Assembly (NCBI RefSeq): GCF_000383575.1
Contig: NZ_KB911579.1
Coordinates: forward strand, 2,760,523-2,824,522
DNA length: 64,000 nt
Origin: Salinispora oceanensis
Lineage (GTDB): Bacteria; Actinomycetota; Actinomycetes; Mycobacteriales; Micromonosporaceae
Direction of reading: 5' to 3'
Shown: positions 50,614 to 59,630 of the stretch, in pieces
Layout: each line of letters starts with the position of its first letter
How positions within the stretch are numbered: position 1 is the first letter of the stretch
The notes under the pieces: model-generated
The model's database searches: none
Told to the model about the DNA's origin: nothing
The model's input: only the letters and a program-made list of their open reading frames with translations
Made by a program: the position numbers and the translations under genes

Positions 50614-52453
50614 TCTTCAGGACCTCTTCCAGCATCGTCTCCAGCTCGTTGGCGGTGAACGGCAGACCGTGCACCTGGTTGTAGCTGATCGCGTCGACCA
50701 GGTAACGGGCGCGGATCACCTGGGCGAGCTGACCGAGGTTCATCTCGGGGATGACCACCCGCTCGTAGGAGCGCAGTATCTCGCCGAGGTTGGCCGGCAT
50801 CGGGGCGAGGTGCCGCAGGTGCGCCTGGGCGACGGAGAGCCCACGCTGGCGGAGGCCCCGGCAGGCAGCCCCGATCGGCCCGTACGTGGACCCCCAGCCG
50901 AGCACCAGCACCTGAGCGTCACCGTCCGGGTCCTCGACCTCGAGGTCGGGCACCGGGATCGCCTCGATCCGGGCGGCACGGGTCCGGACCATGAGGTCGT
51001 GGTTGGCCGGGTCGTACGAGATGTCGCCGGTCTTGTCGGCCTTCTCCAGCCCACCGATGCGGTGCTCCAGTCCGGGCGTGCCGGGGACAGCCCAGGGCCG
51101 GGCCAGGGTCTCCGGATCCCGCAGGTATGGCAGGAAGGTGGCGCCGTCCTCGCCGTTGGGCCCGGTGGCGAAGTCGACCCGCAGGTCGGGCAGGGACTCG
51201 ACGTCGGGGAGCAGCCACGGCTCGGAGCCGTTGGCCACGTAGTTGTCGGAGAGGAGGAGCACCGGCGTGCGGTAGGTCAGCGCGATCCGGGCCGCCTCCA
51301 ACGCCGCGTAGAAGCAGTCGGCCGGGGACTTCGGCGCGAGCACCGCCACCGGCGCCTCGCCGTGTCGGCCGAAGAGGGCCATGTTCAGGTCGGCCTGCTC
51401 GGTCTTGGTCGGCATCCCGGTCGACGGTCCAGCCCGCTGCACGTCCACGATGACCAGCGGCAGCTCCAACGCCACCGCGAGCGAGATGGTTTCGCTCTTG
51501 AGCGCGACGCCGGGGCCGCTGGTGGTGGTGACGCCGAGCGCCCCGCCGTACGAGGCGCCCAGCGCCGCGCCGATGGCCGCGATCTCGTCCTCGGCCTGCA
51601 TGGTGAGCACGCCGAAACGCTTGTGCTTGCTCAGTTCGTGCAGGATGTCCGACGCCGGGGTGATCGGGTAGGCGCCGAGGAACACCAACAGCTCGGAGCG
51701 GACCCCGGCGGCCACCAGGCCGAGCGACAGGGCCGCGTTGCCGGTGATGTTCCGGTAGGTCCCCGGTGGCATCTTCGCCGGCTTGACCTCGTACCGGACC
51801 GCGAAGTCTTCGGTCGTCTCGCCGAAGTTCCAGCCGGCCTTGAAGGCCGCGACGTTGGCCCCGACCAGCTCCGGCCGGGTCGCGAACTTGCGCTCCAGGA
51901 ACCGCAGGGTCGACTCGTACGGCCGGGAGTACATCCAGCTCAGCAGGCCCAGCGCGAACATGTTCTTGGCCCGTTCGGCGTCCTTCTTGGACACCTCGTG
52001 GTCGGCGAGCGCCCCGACGGTCATCGAGGTCAGCGCCACCGGGTGCACCGTGTAGCCGGCGAGCGAGTCGTCCTCGAGCGGGTTCGCCTGGTAGCCGACC
52101 TTGGCCAGGTTACGGCGGGTGAACTCGTCGGTGTTGACGATGATGTCGGCTCCGCGCGGCAGGTCGGCGAGGTTGGCCTTGAGCGCGGCCGGGTTCATCG
52201 CGACCAGGACGTTCGGCGAGTCGCCGGGGGTGAGGATGTCGTAGTCGGCGAAGTGCACCTGGAAGCTCGACACCCCGGGTAGCGTCCCGGCGGGCGCGCG
52301 GATCTCCGCGGGGAAGTTGGGCAGCGTGGAGATGTCGTTGCCGAGTTGGGCTGTTTCGGAGGTGAATCGGTCGCCGGTCAGCTGCATCCCGTCGCCGGAG
52401 TCCCCGGCGAAGCGGATGACCACGCGGTCCAGCTGGCGGATCTTCTTGGTCAT
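50606..52453 (-). CDS. korA: 2-oxoacid:ferredoxin oxidoreductase, fused gamma-alpha subunit
   Basis: 615 residues. The N-terminal gamma domain (VVIRFAGDSGDGMQLTGDRF, IRAPAGTLPGVSSFQVHFAD) is fused to the alpha domain (GNAALSLGLVAAGVRSELLVFLGAYPITPASDILHEL, span about residues 215-250; DEIAAIGAALGASYGGALGVTTTSGPG; RAGPSTGMPTKTEQADL). This is the standard actinobacterial KorA layout. ATG at 52453; the ORF remains open for 54 codons upstream but without similarity. It forms an operon with korB through overlapping codons. About 745 bases of non-coding DNA lie upstream. Confidence 0.94.
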   Translation of the reverse strand: MTKKIRQLDRVVIRFAGDSGDGMQLTGDRFTSETAQLGNDISTLPNFPAEIRAPAGTLPGVSSFQVHFADYDILTPGDSPNVLVAMNPAALKANLADLPRGADIIVNTDEFTRRNLAKVGYQANPLEDDSLAGYTVHPVALTSMTVGALADHEVSKKDAERAKNMFALGLLSWMYSRPYESTLRFLERKFATRPELVGANVAAFKAGWNFGETTEDFAVRYEVKPAKMPPGTYRNITGNAALSLGLVAAGVRSELLVFLGAYPITPASDILHELSKHKRFGVLTMQAEDEIAAIGAALGASYGGALGVTTTSGPGVALKSETISLAVALELPLVIVDVQRAGPSTGMPTKTEQADLNMALFGRHGEAPVAVLAPKSPADCFYAALEAARIALTYRTPVLLLSDNYVANGSEPWLLPDVESLPDLRVDFATGPNGEDGATFLPYLRDPETLARPWAVPGTPGLEHRIGGLEKADKTGDISYDPANHDLMVRTRAARIEAIPVPDLEVEDPDGDAQVLVLGWGSTYGPIGAACRGLRQRGLSVAQAHLRHLAPMPANLGEILRSYERVVIPEMNLGQLAQVIRARYLVDAISYNQVHGLPFTANELETMLEEVLKNV

Positions 52454-53198
52454 GACCGCACCCCGCTTTGGTCGGCGCGGTCGCCCGGATCGCCGTACTC
52501 GCTCCTGACCTCGCCCTGCCCGGTCACATGGCCTCCTCGGCGCGCCGCCGTGACCCACCTCGTGTGGTTGTCCGGCATGCTGTCGTTTCTCACCTGAGAG
52601 CCTACGTCGGATCACCTCCTCGCCAGCTCGAGAGGTCCGTCGACTGGGACTCGATTTGGCGAGTAGATGACCGTTTCATCGCTATTTTTGATCGGCTGTC
52701 GTAATCCAGATCACCGATTACTTCGCCGCCCCGGTGGCCCTGGACTTCCGGCGCCCTTTTGGCTGCTCCGGGGGTGCTTGGCTGATCAGGGTCTGGTGGG
52801 TGGAAGGCGCTTCGTGGCCGCCGGCGCCGCCGCCACGGAGGCGCGCTTTAAGGTCAATTGAGTGTTTTGACCGAATTGCGGTTACTGAATGTGAGGTACC
52901 TGACCTTTTGTCGGGTGGTGTGGGTCACAGTCGGCGGGGAATCGGCGCCGGGGGCCGGTGGTTATACCTGGCGTAACCATGCGGGGTAGCCGTGAGCGCC
53001 CCGCCGGACCGCCGGCAACCGGTGGTCGCCCGCCCCGGAATGCCGTGGGGCCGGCGTTGGTTACATCCCCCGGGCCGCCCGAGTAGCACCCCCGGCCGGG
53101 CGAACCCCCTCTTTCGATTTCTTCTCGAACCACCTCGTGCGACCCGCTGGCGCGCCCCCTGCGCCCGCGGCACCCCCGAGCGGAAGGCTTCGATCATC
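52454..53198. other. 745-bp gap, mostly 5' leader and promoters
   Basis: No convincing gene is present. The part at 52840-52920 is AT-rich for this genome and includes TTGACC (52868), a possible -35 box. TGGTTA and TAACCA (52959-52964, 52974-52979) form a small perfect inverted repeat. The last 200 bases before the C39 peptidase are very GC-rich and could fold, so a long structured leader is likely. I looked for the c-di-AMP (ydaO) riboswitch motifs and did not find them. Confidence 0.4.
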
Positions 53199-53843
53199 AT
53201 GCGTACCGACATCCTTCGTAAGACCGCCCTGACCGCTGCTGGCCTGATCGCCACCGGTGGCGCCATCGCCGCCCCCGCGACCGCCGCCTTCGCCGCCCCC
53301 ACCGCGGCCCCCACCGCGCAGAGCGAGCGCGACGGCACCCGCGTACTCTCGGTCGACTACGAGGCCCAGCCGAACTTCTACTACTGCGGCCCCGCCGCCG
53401 CCCGTAACGCCCTGTCCGTGCAGGACAAGGACATCGACGTCTACTCGATGGCCGAGCGGATGGGCACCACCGAGTCCGGCACCGACTCCATCAACGACAT
53501 CACCCCGGTGCTGAACACCGAGACCGGCCGCGACGTGTACCGCAGCGTCGAGATCTCCACCCCCGAGGCCGACGACAAGCAGACCGACACCCTGCGCGAG
53601 GACATCATCCGCACCGTCGATGACGGCCGCGCCGTCGTAGCCAACATCGCCGGCACCGCCACCGACACCAACGGCGAGAGCCACTCCTTCGCCGGCGGCC
53701 ACTACATCGCCGTCAACGGCTACCGCGACGCCGGCGACCAGGTGAAGATCGCCGACTCGGCGAACCCGAACACCGCCGAGTACTGGATCACCACCGAAGC
53801 CCTCGCCGACTGGATCGCCACCCGCGGCTACTCCACCAGCTGA
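53199..53843 (+). CDS. secreted C39-like cysteine peptidase
   Basis: 214 residues. The signal peptide is KTALTAAGLIATGGAIAAPATAA with cleavage near residue 33. The papain-like C39 fold has the catalytic Cys63 in QPNFYYCGPAAARNAL, the His in GGHYIAVNGY and the Asp in KIADSANPN. The mature enzyme acts outside the cell; its substrate is unknown. ATG at 53199, with CGGAAGG 10-12 bases upstream. The GC-rich leader suggests control at the RNA level. A perfect 13-bp terminator follows at 53862. Confidence 0.88.
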   Translation: MRTDILRKTALTAAGLIATGGAIAAPATAAFAAPTAAPTAQSERDGTRVLSVDYEAQPNFYYCGPAAARNALSVQDKDIDVYSMAERMGTTESGTDSINDITPVLNTETGRDVYRSVEISTPEADDKQTDTLREDIIRTVDDGRAVVANIAGTATDTNGESHSFAGGHYIAVNGYRDAGDQVKIADSANPNTAEYWITTEALADWIATRGYSTS

Positions 53844-53861
53844 CCACCGACCACACCGACC

Positions 53862-53891
53862 AGGGCCGGCCCCCACCCGGGGGCCGGCCCT
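53862..53891. terminator. perfect 13-bp-stem hairpin terminator
   Basis: AGGGCCGGCCCCC (53862-53874) pairs with GGGGGCCGGCCCT (53879-53891) across a four-base loop, about 20 bases after the C39 peptidase stop codon. Confidence 0.9.
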
Positions 53892-53951
53892 CGTCGTCGT
53901 CCGCGGCCGGACGGGTGCGGGCCGGGGGCGGGACCGGTAGTCTGAGCCACC

Positions 53952-54329
53952 GTGACCGGTTACCTGGGCTCCTACACGACGCTCGGGCTCCTGCTCCTCG
54001 CCAGTCTGCTCTTCTTCGTGACGGCCTTCTCGGCCAACCGGGTGCTGCGTCCCGCCCGCCCTGCCGAGCCACCTGGTAAGCGCGCCAGCTACGAGTGCGG
54101 GCTGGACCCGGTCGGCGGTGATTGGGCCCAAGCCCAGATCCGTTACTACGTGTACGCCTACCTGTACGTGTTGTTCGCGGTCGAGGCGGTGTTTCTCTTC
54201 CCCTGGGCCGTGATCTTCAACCGGCGCGGCTACGGGCTGGTCACCGTCGTGGAGATGGCGATCTTCGTGGCGGTGCTGGCGCTGGGCATCCTTTACGCGT
54301 GGCGGAAGAACATCCTGCGCTGGACCTGA
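53952..54329 (+). CDS. nuoA: NADH-quinone oxidoreductase subunit A, stand-alone
   Basis: 125 residues with three helices. It shows the NuoA core SYECGLDPVGGDWAQAQIRYYVYAYLYVLFAVEAVFLFPW (span about 47-86). NuoA is a membrane subunit of complex I near the quinone site. No other nuo gene is adjacent, whereas nuoA normally begins a 14-gene operon, so this is an isolated paralogue or a relocated gene. The GTG at 53952 has TAGTCT 8 bases upstream and no Shine-Dalgarno, pointing to a leaderless mRNA. Convergent with the folP-like gene. Confidence 0.92.
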   Translation: MTGYLGSYTTLGLLLLASLLFFVTAFSANRVLRPARPAEPPGKRASYECGLDPVGGDWAQAQIRYYVYAYLYVLFAVEAVFLFPWAVIFNRRGYGLVTVVEMAIFVAVLALGILYAWRKNILRWT

Positions 54330-54368
54330 CGGTACGGCCGTGCCGCTCCAGCCCCGGTTGGCGGTGCG

Positions 54369-55238
54369 TTACGCCAGGCCGCGCCGGGTGGAGGCGGGTG
54401 GGCGGTCGCCCCGGATGGTGGCCACCATGTCCAGGACCCGGCGGGTCGCCTGGACCTGGTGGGCCCGGAACACCCGGGCACCCAACCAGGCGGAGATTGC
54501 GGTGGCGGCGAGGGTGCCTTCCAGTCGTTCGACGGCCGGTAGGTCCAGGGTCTCGCCGATGAAGTCCTTGTTCGACAGGGCAACCAGCAGCGGCCAGCCG
54601 GTCCCGGCGAGTTCGTCGAGGCGGCGGGTGAGCTCCAAGGAGTGGTGGGTGTTCTTACCGAAGTCGTGGGCCGGGTCGATCAGAATGCCGTCGGGCCGTA
54701 CCCCCAGCGACACCGCCCGCTCGGCGAGGCCGGTTACGGTCGCCACCACGTCTGCGAGCACGTCGTCGTAGGCGACCCGATGCGGCCGGGTCCGCGGCGT
54801 CAGCCCACCCGCGTGGGAGCAGAGCAGCCCGGCACCGGTCTCCGCCGCGACCTGAGCCAGCGCTGGATCGGTGCCGGACCACGTGTCGTTCAGCAGGTCC
54901 GCACCGGCGGCCACCGCCGCCACGGCTACCTCGGCCCGCCAGGTGTCGATCGAGATGACCACGTCGGGGAAGGCGGCCCGGACCGCGGCGATGGTGGCCA
55001 CGGTCCGGCGGATCTCCTCGGCCACGTCGACCTCGGCACCAGGACCGGCCTTGACCCCGCCGATGTCGATGATGTCCGCGCCCTCGGCGATCGCGCGTTC
55101 CACCGCCCGGAGCGCGCTCTCCTCCCCGAAGGTCGCGCCCCGGTCGAAGAATGAGTCCGGGGTGCGGTTGATGATCGCCATGACTCCGAGCTCACCTGGG
55201 CCGAAGGTTCGCCGGCCGAGCCGCAGTGCGTCCGCCAT
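54369..55238 (-). CDS. folP2: dihydropteroate synthase-like protein (FolP2 type)
   Basis: 289 residues with the TIM-barrel motifs of DHPS: MAIINRTPDSFFDRG (usually NVTPDSFSDGG), GADIIDIGGVKAGPG (usual GGESTRPG is changed), ISIDTWRAEVA and LIDPAHDFGKN. The altered para-aminobenzoate/pterin loops match the second actinobacterial homologue, FolP2 (Rv1207 in M. tuberculosis), which is not a proven DHPS. Gene order to the right (tag, DUF3117) also agrees with that locus. ATG at 55238. Divergent from the DivIVA-domain gene. Confidence 0.88.
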   Translation of the reverse strand: MADALRLGRRTFGPGELGVMAIINRTPDSFFDRGATFGEESALRAVERAIAEGADIIDIGGVKAGPGAEVDVAEEIRRTVATIAAVRAAFPDVVISIDTWRAEVAVAAVAAGADLLNDTWSGTDPALAQVAAETGAGLLCSHAGGLTPRTRPHRVAYDDVLADVVATVTGLAERAVSLGVRPDGILIDPAHDFGKNTHHSLELTRRLDELAGTGWPLLVALSNKDFIGETLDLPAVERLEGTLAATAISAWLGARVFRAHQVQATRRVLDMVATIRGDRPPASTRRGLA

Positions 55239-55391
55239 CCCGCCTCCCGAGGGTGCCGCCGGACCTCCCGGCGGTCACGACGCTAGTCGGTCCGCACCGG
55301 GGCGGCTGGACCGGCGGTTGTTTCGCCTGCTCACTGGGGATCCGGGGTGGTGGGGTCGCCCCGCCCCGGTTAACGTGCCACGATTTGGTGC

Positions 55392-56009
55392 ATGGGTCAG
55401 GTTCTGCTCCTGTTGGTCGCGGCGCTCACCGTCGCGGCGGTGGTCTTCGGTGTGGCGGTGTTGGTCACCGGTCGGGATTCGGGTCTTGTGCCGGCCGAGC
55501 CGGACGGGACGGCGGTACCCCTGCCCAGCACCCGCCCGCTGCGGGAGTCCGATGTTGGTCAGGTGCGGTTCGACACCGCGTTGCGCGGGTACCGCATGGC
55601 TCAGGTCGACCAGGCGATGCGCCGGGCGGCGTACGACATCGGCTACAAGACGGAGCTGATCGGGGTGCTGGAGGCAGAGGTCACCGCGTTGCGGGAGGGA
55701 CGCAGCGCCGATGCTGACGCGCTTCTGCGCGCCCGCGAGGCGGCGGCCGGCGCGCACCCTGGGGCCGGCGGCGACTCGCCCGATGCGGCAGCGCGGCGGT
55801 CCCAACCGCACACCGGCGAGGCCGCTGACGAGTCGGCGGACGAGGCCCGCTCCGACGGCGCGGCCAAGCCAGATCCCGAAGCTCGGTCCGGTGACCAGAC
55901 GCGGGCAGATTCCGCGGCTGGTTCCGGCGGCGAGGCCGTGGGTGACCCGGGGCACGACCCGCGGTCCGCGGGGGTAGCCGACTCGACCGCCCGGTCGGAG
56001 TCGGTGTGA
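55392..56009 (+). CDS. DivIVA-domain membrane protein
   Basis: 205 residues. One N-terminal transmembrane helix (VLLLLVAALTVAAVVFGVAVLV) is followed by the DivIVA-domain stretch LRESDVGQVRFDTALRGYRMAQVDQAMRR (about 54-82), a short coiled coil, and a long Ala/Gly/Asp-rich disordered tail. DivIVA-like segments bind curved membranes or polar Wag31, so the protein may link envelope growth with a partner. ATG at 55392. Its stop overlaps the SRPBCC start by GTGA (56006-56009). Confidence 0.82.
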   Translation: MGQVLLLLVAALTVAAVVFGVAVLVTGRDSGLVPAEPDGTAVPLPSTRPLRESDVGQVRFDTALRGYRMAQVDQAMRRAAYDIGYKTELIGVLEAEVTALREGRSADADALLRAREAAAGAHPGAGGDSPDAAARRSQPHTGEAADESADEARSDGAAKPDPEARSGDQTRADSAAGSGGEAVGDPGHDPRSAGVADSTARSESV

Positions 56010-56527
56010 CGGCGGGGGACAGCGCCGAGGAGTGGGTCCCCTCGGACGGTGCTGACCTGCGGGAGGTGGCGCGGCCAGGGGGCGCCGAGGTTACCGCCGC
56101 GGTGATCGTTGACGCGTCGGCCGAGCAGGTCTTCGCGGCACTCGTGGCCTGGGAACGACAGGGCGAATGGATCCCCTTCACCAAGGTCCGGGTGGTCGAG
56201 GGTGATGGTGGCGAGGGCAGCCTGGTCGAGGCGGTCACCGCGGTCGGGCCGGCCACACTCCGCGACGAGATGCGGGTGGTACGGGTGGACGCACCGTATG
56301 AGGTGCGCGTGGTCCACTGCGGGAGGCTGCTGCGCGGCCCCGGCGTGCTGCGGTGCACCCCGCTGGCCGGCGGGCGGACCCAGGTCGTCTGGCACGAGTG
56401 GTTCCAGCTGCCGGGCGGGGCGGCCGGACGGGTCGTGTGGCCCTTCCTGTGGCCCGGTTCGAAGGTCGGCCTGACCCAGGCCCTCCGGCGCTTCGGGCGG
56501 CGGGTGGAGCAGGGCCGCCTCCCCTGA
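56006..56527 (+). CDS. SRPBCC-family lipid/polyketide-binding-like protein
   Basis: 173 residues with the START/SRPBCC pattern: VTAAVIVDASAEQVFAALVAWERQGEWIPFTKVRVVEGDGGEGSLVEAVTAVGP (span about 30-83), a central barrel, and a long C-terminal helix ending ALRRFGRRVE. Such proteins bind hydrophobic ligands in a deep pocket; the ligand is unknown. GTG at 56006, overlapping the DivIVA-domain gene and therefore coexpressed with it. Confidence 0.85.
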   Translation: MTAGDSAEEWVPSDGADLREVARPGGAEVTAAVIVDASAEQVFAALVAWERQGEWIPFTKVRVVEGDGGEGSLVEAVTAVGPATLRDEMRVVRVDAPYEVRVVHCGRLLRGPGVLRCTPLAGGRTQVVWHEWFQLPGGAAGRVVWPFLWPGSKVGLTQALRRFGRRVEQGRLP

Positions 56528-56590
56528 TTCGCGGGCCGGGCCACGGCCGGTCGTGGTCGGGGCGTCGGTGGGGTGTCGTAGCGTTGACGC

Positions 56591-57190
56591 GTGACTGACC
56601 TCGTGATCGGTGCTGACGGTTCGTCTCGCTGCGCCTGGGGGGCGGGCACGCCCGACTACGCCGTCTACCACGACACCGAGTGGGGCCGCCCGTTGCGCGG
56701 CGACGACGCCCTCTACGAGCGGATGACGCTGGAGGCGTTCCAGTCCGGGCTGTCGTGGCTGACCATCCTCCGGAAGCGGGCCGCGTTTCGGAAGGCGTTC
56801 GACGGGTTCCGGATCGAGTCGGTGGCAGCTTTCTCCGCCGCGGACGTCGCCCGGCTGCTCGATGACACCGGCATCGTCCGCAACCGGGCCAAGATCGAGG
56901 CGGCGATCTCCAACGCCCGGGTCGCACTGGAACTTCCGGTCGGTCTCTCCGACCTGCTCTGGTCCTTCGCCCCGCCGCCGCGCCGCGAACGGCCCGCCTC
57001 GTTCGCGCAGGTGCCGGCGCTGACCGTGGAGTCCACCATGATGGCGAAGGCGTTGAAGAAGCGGGGCTTCCGGTTTGTCGGCCCGACCACCGCCTACGCG
57101 CTGATGCAGGCCACCGGCATGGTTGACGACCATCTCGTCGGTTGCCACGTGCCGGCTGGCGATGACGACGTGATGGGATGGGGTGCATGA
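56591..57190 (+). CDS. tag: DNA-3-methyladenine glycosylase I
   Basis: 199 residues. It begins CAWGAGTPDYAVYHDTEWGRP (residues ~14-34), then LYERMTLEAFQSGLSWLTILRKRAAFRKAF with the catalytic Glu, VGPTTAYALMQATGMVDDHLVGC and the zinc-ligand His and Cys. It removes 3-methyladenine from alkylated DNA. GTG at 56591. The stop overlaps the next gene by ATGA (57187-57190). In M. tuberculosis tagA is also close to folP2 and the DUF3117 gene. Confidence 0.95.
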   Translation: MTDLVIGADGSSRCAWGAGTPDYAVYHDTEWGRPLRGDDALYERMTLEAFQSGLSWLTILRKRAAFRKAFDGFRIESVAAFSAADVARLLDDTGIVRNRAKIEAAISNARVALELPVGLSDLLWSFAPPPRRERPASFAQVPALTVESTMMAKALKKRGFRFVGPTTAYALMQATGMVDDHLVGCHVPAGDDDVMGWGA

Positions 57191-57798
57191 CGACCGACAC
57201 CGCGGACCGGACCGACCGGACGCCCCGTGCCGACGGCGCGGACACCTGGGCCGTGTTGCTGCCGCCGGGGCGGTACGAGGCCGAGCGGCTCGTGCACCAT
57301 GACACGCTCGAGCTGGTCGGTGCCGAGGGAGCCCGGCCGCGCCCCGGCGACCAGGTCGCGGTGCTCGCCGACGCGCCGTCGAGGTTGGTTGCGCTGGGTC
57401 AGGTCACCGACATCAGCGACCTGCGCCCGGACGGCCCGCCCGCGGAGCGGGTCGAGCCGCGGCTGGTGATCACGTACACCCGCCGGTCTTTCGACACCCC
57501 GGTGTTGGCCGATGCCCTGACGGTTGACGGGCCGGTCACCCCGCTGGACCCGACGGCGTTCCAGGCGCTGGCCGACCAGCTCGGTCCGCCCCCGCCACGG
57601 CAGTCCTGGATGGTCAGTCTCAACCTGCCGATCGAGGCCGTGTCACCGGCGGAGGCGGTTCGGGAGTTCTGGGCCTATGTGCAGGAGTTGGGCCCCCGCG
57701 AGCTACCCGCATTCGTCTGGCCGTCCGGCAACGAGCTGGCCATGCAGGCGTTCGTCCTCGGCGAGGAAGCCAACCAGGACCCGGAGGAGGACGACTGA
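57187..57798 (+). CDS. hypothetical protein (actinobacterial, unknown function)
   Basis: 203 residues, soluble. It has a beta-rich N-terminal half (AVLLPPGRYEAERLVHHDTLELVG; PRPGDQVAVLADAPSRLVALGQV) and a helical C-terminal part (EAVREFWAYVQELGPRELPAFVWPSGNELAMQAFVLGEEAN). The acidic end is NQDPEEDD. I do not recognise a named domain. ATG at 57187 overlaps tag, indicating cotranscription. A terminator at 57799 follows immediately. Confidence 0.75.
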   Translation: MTTDTADRTDRTPRADGADTWAVLLPPGRYEAERLVHHDTLELVGAEGARPRPGDQVAVLADAPSRLVALGQVTDISDLRPDGPPAERVEPRLVITYTRRSFDTPVLADALTVDGPVTPLDPTAFQALADQLGPPPPRQSWMVSLNLPIEAVSPAEAVREFWAYVQELGPRELPAFVWPSGNELAMQAFVLGEEANQDPEEDD

Positions 57799-57820
57799 CC
57801 GGGGGCGGCTCCGCCCCCGG
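57799..57820. terminator. perfect 10-bp-stem bidirectional hairpin
   Basis: CCGGGGGCGG (57799-57808) pairs perfectly with CCGCCCCCGG (57811-57820). It sits between convergent genes, starting at the base after the stop codon at 57796-57798 and ending 6 bases before the enoyl-CoA hydratase stop. Confidence 0.85.
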
Positions 57821-57826
57821 GTGTCG

Positions 57827-58618
57827 TCAGCGGCCCTCGAAGACCGGCTTCTGCTTGGCGACGAAGGCCATGGTGGCGGAGCGGTGGTCGGCGGTGGCGC
57901 CGCAGATCGACTGAGCCTGCGCCTCGGCGGCCAGGGCGTCGGCGAGAGTGCCCGCGTCCGCGATGGAGAGCTGTCGTTTGATCGCCCCGTACGCGATGGT
58001 CGGGCCCGCCGCCAACCGGGCGGCCAACTCCTGCGCCGCCGGCAACACCTCCTCGTCGGTCGCGACCAGCCGGTTGAGGAGGCCAAGCTGGTGGGCCTCC
58101 GCCGCCCGTACCGGCTCGGCGAGCATCAGCAGCTCGACGGCCTTGGCGTGGCCGACGAGCCGGGGCAGCGTCCACGAGGCGCCGGTGTCGGCGGCGAGCC
58201 CAACCTTGGCGAAGGCCATGAGGAAGCTGGTGGAGGGTCCACCGACCCGAATGTCGGCGAGGAAGGCCAGCGAGGCCCCCGCCCCGGCGGCCATGCCGCC
58301 CACGGCGGCGACGACGGGTTTGGCCAGGCCCGCCAGCCGGGCGACGATCGGGTTGTAATGCGTTCCCACGGTGTCGAGCGGGTTACCCTCGCTGGACTCC
58401 AGCGTCCGCACGTGTTCGCGCAGATCCTGGCCAGCACTGAACGAACCGCCCGACCCGGCCAGCACCACCGCTCGGCAGCTCCGGTCATTTTCCAGCTCGG
58501 CCAGGGCGTCCCGGAGCGCCTCCTTCAGCGCCGTGTCGAACGCGTTCATGGCCGTGGGGCGGTTCAGGGTGAGGGTTACGACGGCGTCGGTGCGGTCGAT
58601 GAGGAGTGGCTCGGTCAC
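57827..58618 (-). CDS. enoyl-CoA hydratase/isomerase (crotonase family; PaaG-like)
   Basis: 263 residues of the crotonase fold. The oxyanion-hole strand is SFSAGQDLREH and the second part is PVVAAVGGMAAGAGASLAFLADIRV. The expected Glu for a classic hydratase is replaced near residues 107-110 by Gly/Ala positions, while an Asp/Glu further on fits an isomerase such as PaaG. It acts on a fatty or aryl enoyl-CoA. GTG at 58618, 3 bases after the PaaX-like stop, so the two are one operon. A phenylacetate link is inferred from the regulator. Confidence 0.85.
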   Translation of the reverse strand: MTEPLLIDRTDAVVTLTLNRPTAMNAFDTALKEALRDALAELENDRSCRAVVLAGSGGSFSAGQDLREHVRTLESSEGNPLDTVGTHYNPIVARLAGLAKPVVAAVGGMAAGAGASLAFLADIRVGGPSTSFLMAFAKVGLAADTGASWTLPRLVGHAKAVELLMLAEPVRAAEAHQLGLLNRLVATDEEVLPAAQELAARLAAGPTIAYGAIKRQLSIADAGTLADALAAEAQAQSICGATADHRSATMAFVAKQKPVFEGR

Positions 58619-58621
58619 GGT

Positions 58622-59440
58622 TCAATGACCCTTCTGTCCAGTGATGCGGTTACCGGCGTCGAGGCAGGCCTCGACGTAACGGTCGGCGGCCGGCCGTAGT
58701 CGGGCCGCGTGGCGGTCGAAGAAGCTGCCCGCGGCGGTGCCCGGCCAACGCTCGGGGAGCAGCGCCGGCGGCAGCTGCGGGTCCCGGAACAGGAAGGTGC
58801 GCCAGGCGTGCACGAGCCGAAACCGGGCGGCGTACGCCTCCTCGTCGGGACTGCGTACGGTGACCCCGCTGAGCAGCGCCCGCTGTTCGGCGACGAACTG
58901 CTCGTACGCCCGGCCGATCTCGGCCAGGTCCCAGGCGCGGCGGACGACGCCCATCGCGCCCGGCGTGCCGGCCGCGTGCGCGGCGGTGAACCGCTCGTAG
59001 CGCACCCCCGCCTCGTCGAGGAGCAGGTCAACGTCCTCGCCCGGTCGGGTGGCCACCCACGTGCACTCGTCGAGCGTGCCGTAGCCGAGGAAGCTCAGGT
59101 TCGCGGCGAGACGCTGGCGTTCCCGGCGGGTGGTTGGTGCCGCCACGACGAGCAGGTCGAAGCGCCCGTCCCAGCCGGTTTTGCCGGTGCGGTAGATCCG
59201 GGTAGCCGCCTCGTCCAACCGACGAGCGGCTTTCGGGGTGATCGCGTATCCGGGTCCGGTGGCCATCCGGAGGGGTTCGAGCCAGCCCTGGCGTACCATC
59301 CGGGAGACCGCCGTCCGTACTGCTGGCGGTGCGATGCCCAGTGGCGCCAGCAGCTTGACCAGGGCAGCGACCTGCGCCCGGCCACCTCGAGGTCGGAGGT
59401 GGTCACCGTAGAGGTCGAAGAGTGCCGACCGTGCCTGCAT
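58622..59440 (-). CDS. PaaX-family transcriptional regulator
   Basis: 272 residues. The N-terminal winged helix-turn-helix SALFDLYGDHLRPRGGRAQVAALVKLLAPLGIAPPAVRTAVSRMVRQGWL (span residues 5-54) is PaaX-like, and the Cas2-like central and C-terminal domains follow (WDGRFDLLVVAAP, then RRAWDLAEIGRAYEQF and FRLVHAWRTFLFRDPQLPPALLPERWPG). PaaX represses phenylacetate degradation and is released by phenylacetyl-CoA. It is cotranscribed with the enoyl-CoA hydratase gene. ATG at 59440. Confidence 0.93.
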   Translation of the reverse strand: MQARSALFDLYGDHLRPRGGRAQVAALVKLLAPLGIAPPAVRTAVSRMVRQGWLEPLRMATGPGYAITPKAARRLDEAATRIYRTGKTGWDGRFDLLVVAAPTTRRERQRLAANLSFLGYGTLDECTWVATRPGEDVDLLLDEAGVRYERFTAAHAAGTPGAMGVVRRAWDLAEIGRAYEQFVAEQRALLSGVTVRSPDEEAYAARFRLVHAWRTFLFRDPQLPPALLPERWPGTAAGSFFDRHAARLRPAADRYVEACLDAGNRITGQKGH

Positions 59441-59630
59441 GACCGCACATTGTGACAGGCCTTCTCGGGATAAGCTAGGTTCTGTTACATCAATACTGCC
59501 TCGGTTTGGGTCCAGCGGTGTTCATCAGGGAAAATCGTTGGTCGACACCCCGGTGAAGGTTGCGGGTGGTCGTGGCGAAGTGGCTGTGGGGCAACCCACC
59601 GACCCTGGTTCAGGTCTGAGGGGAGACAAC

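Noticed and set aside
52900..53198. ydaO (c-di-AMP) riboswitch before the C39 peptidase
   Set aside because: The conserved GGGGGAACC and GGGGUGAA-type segments are not present in the right order.
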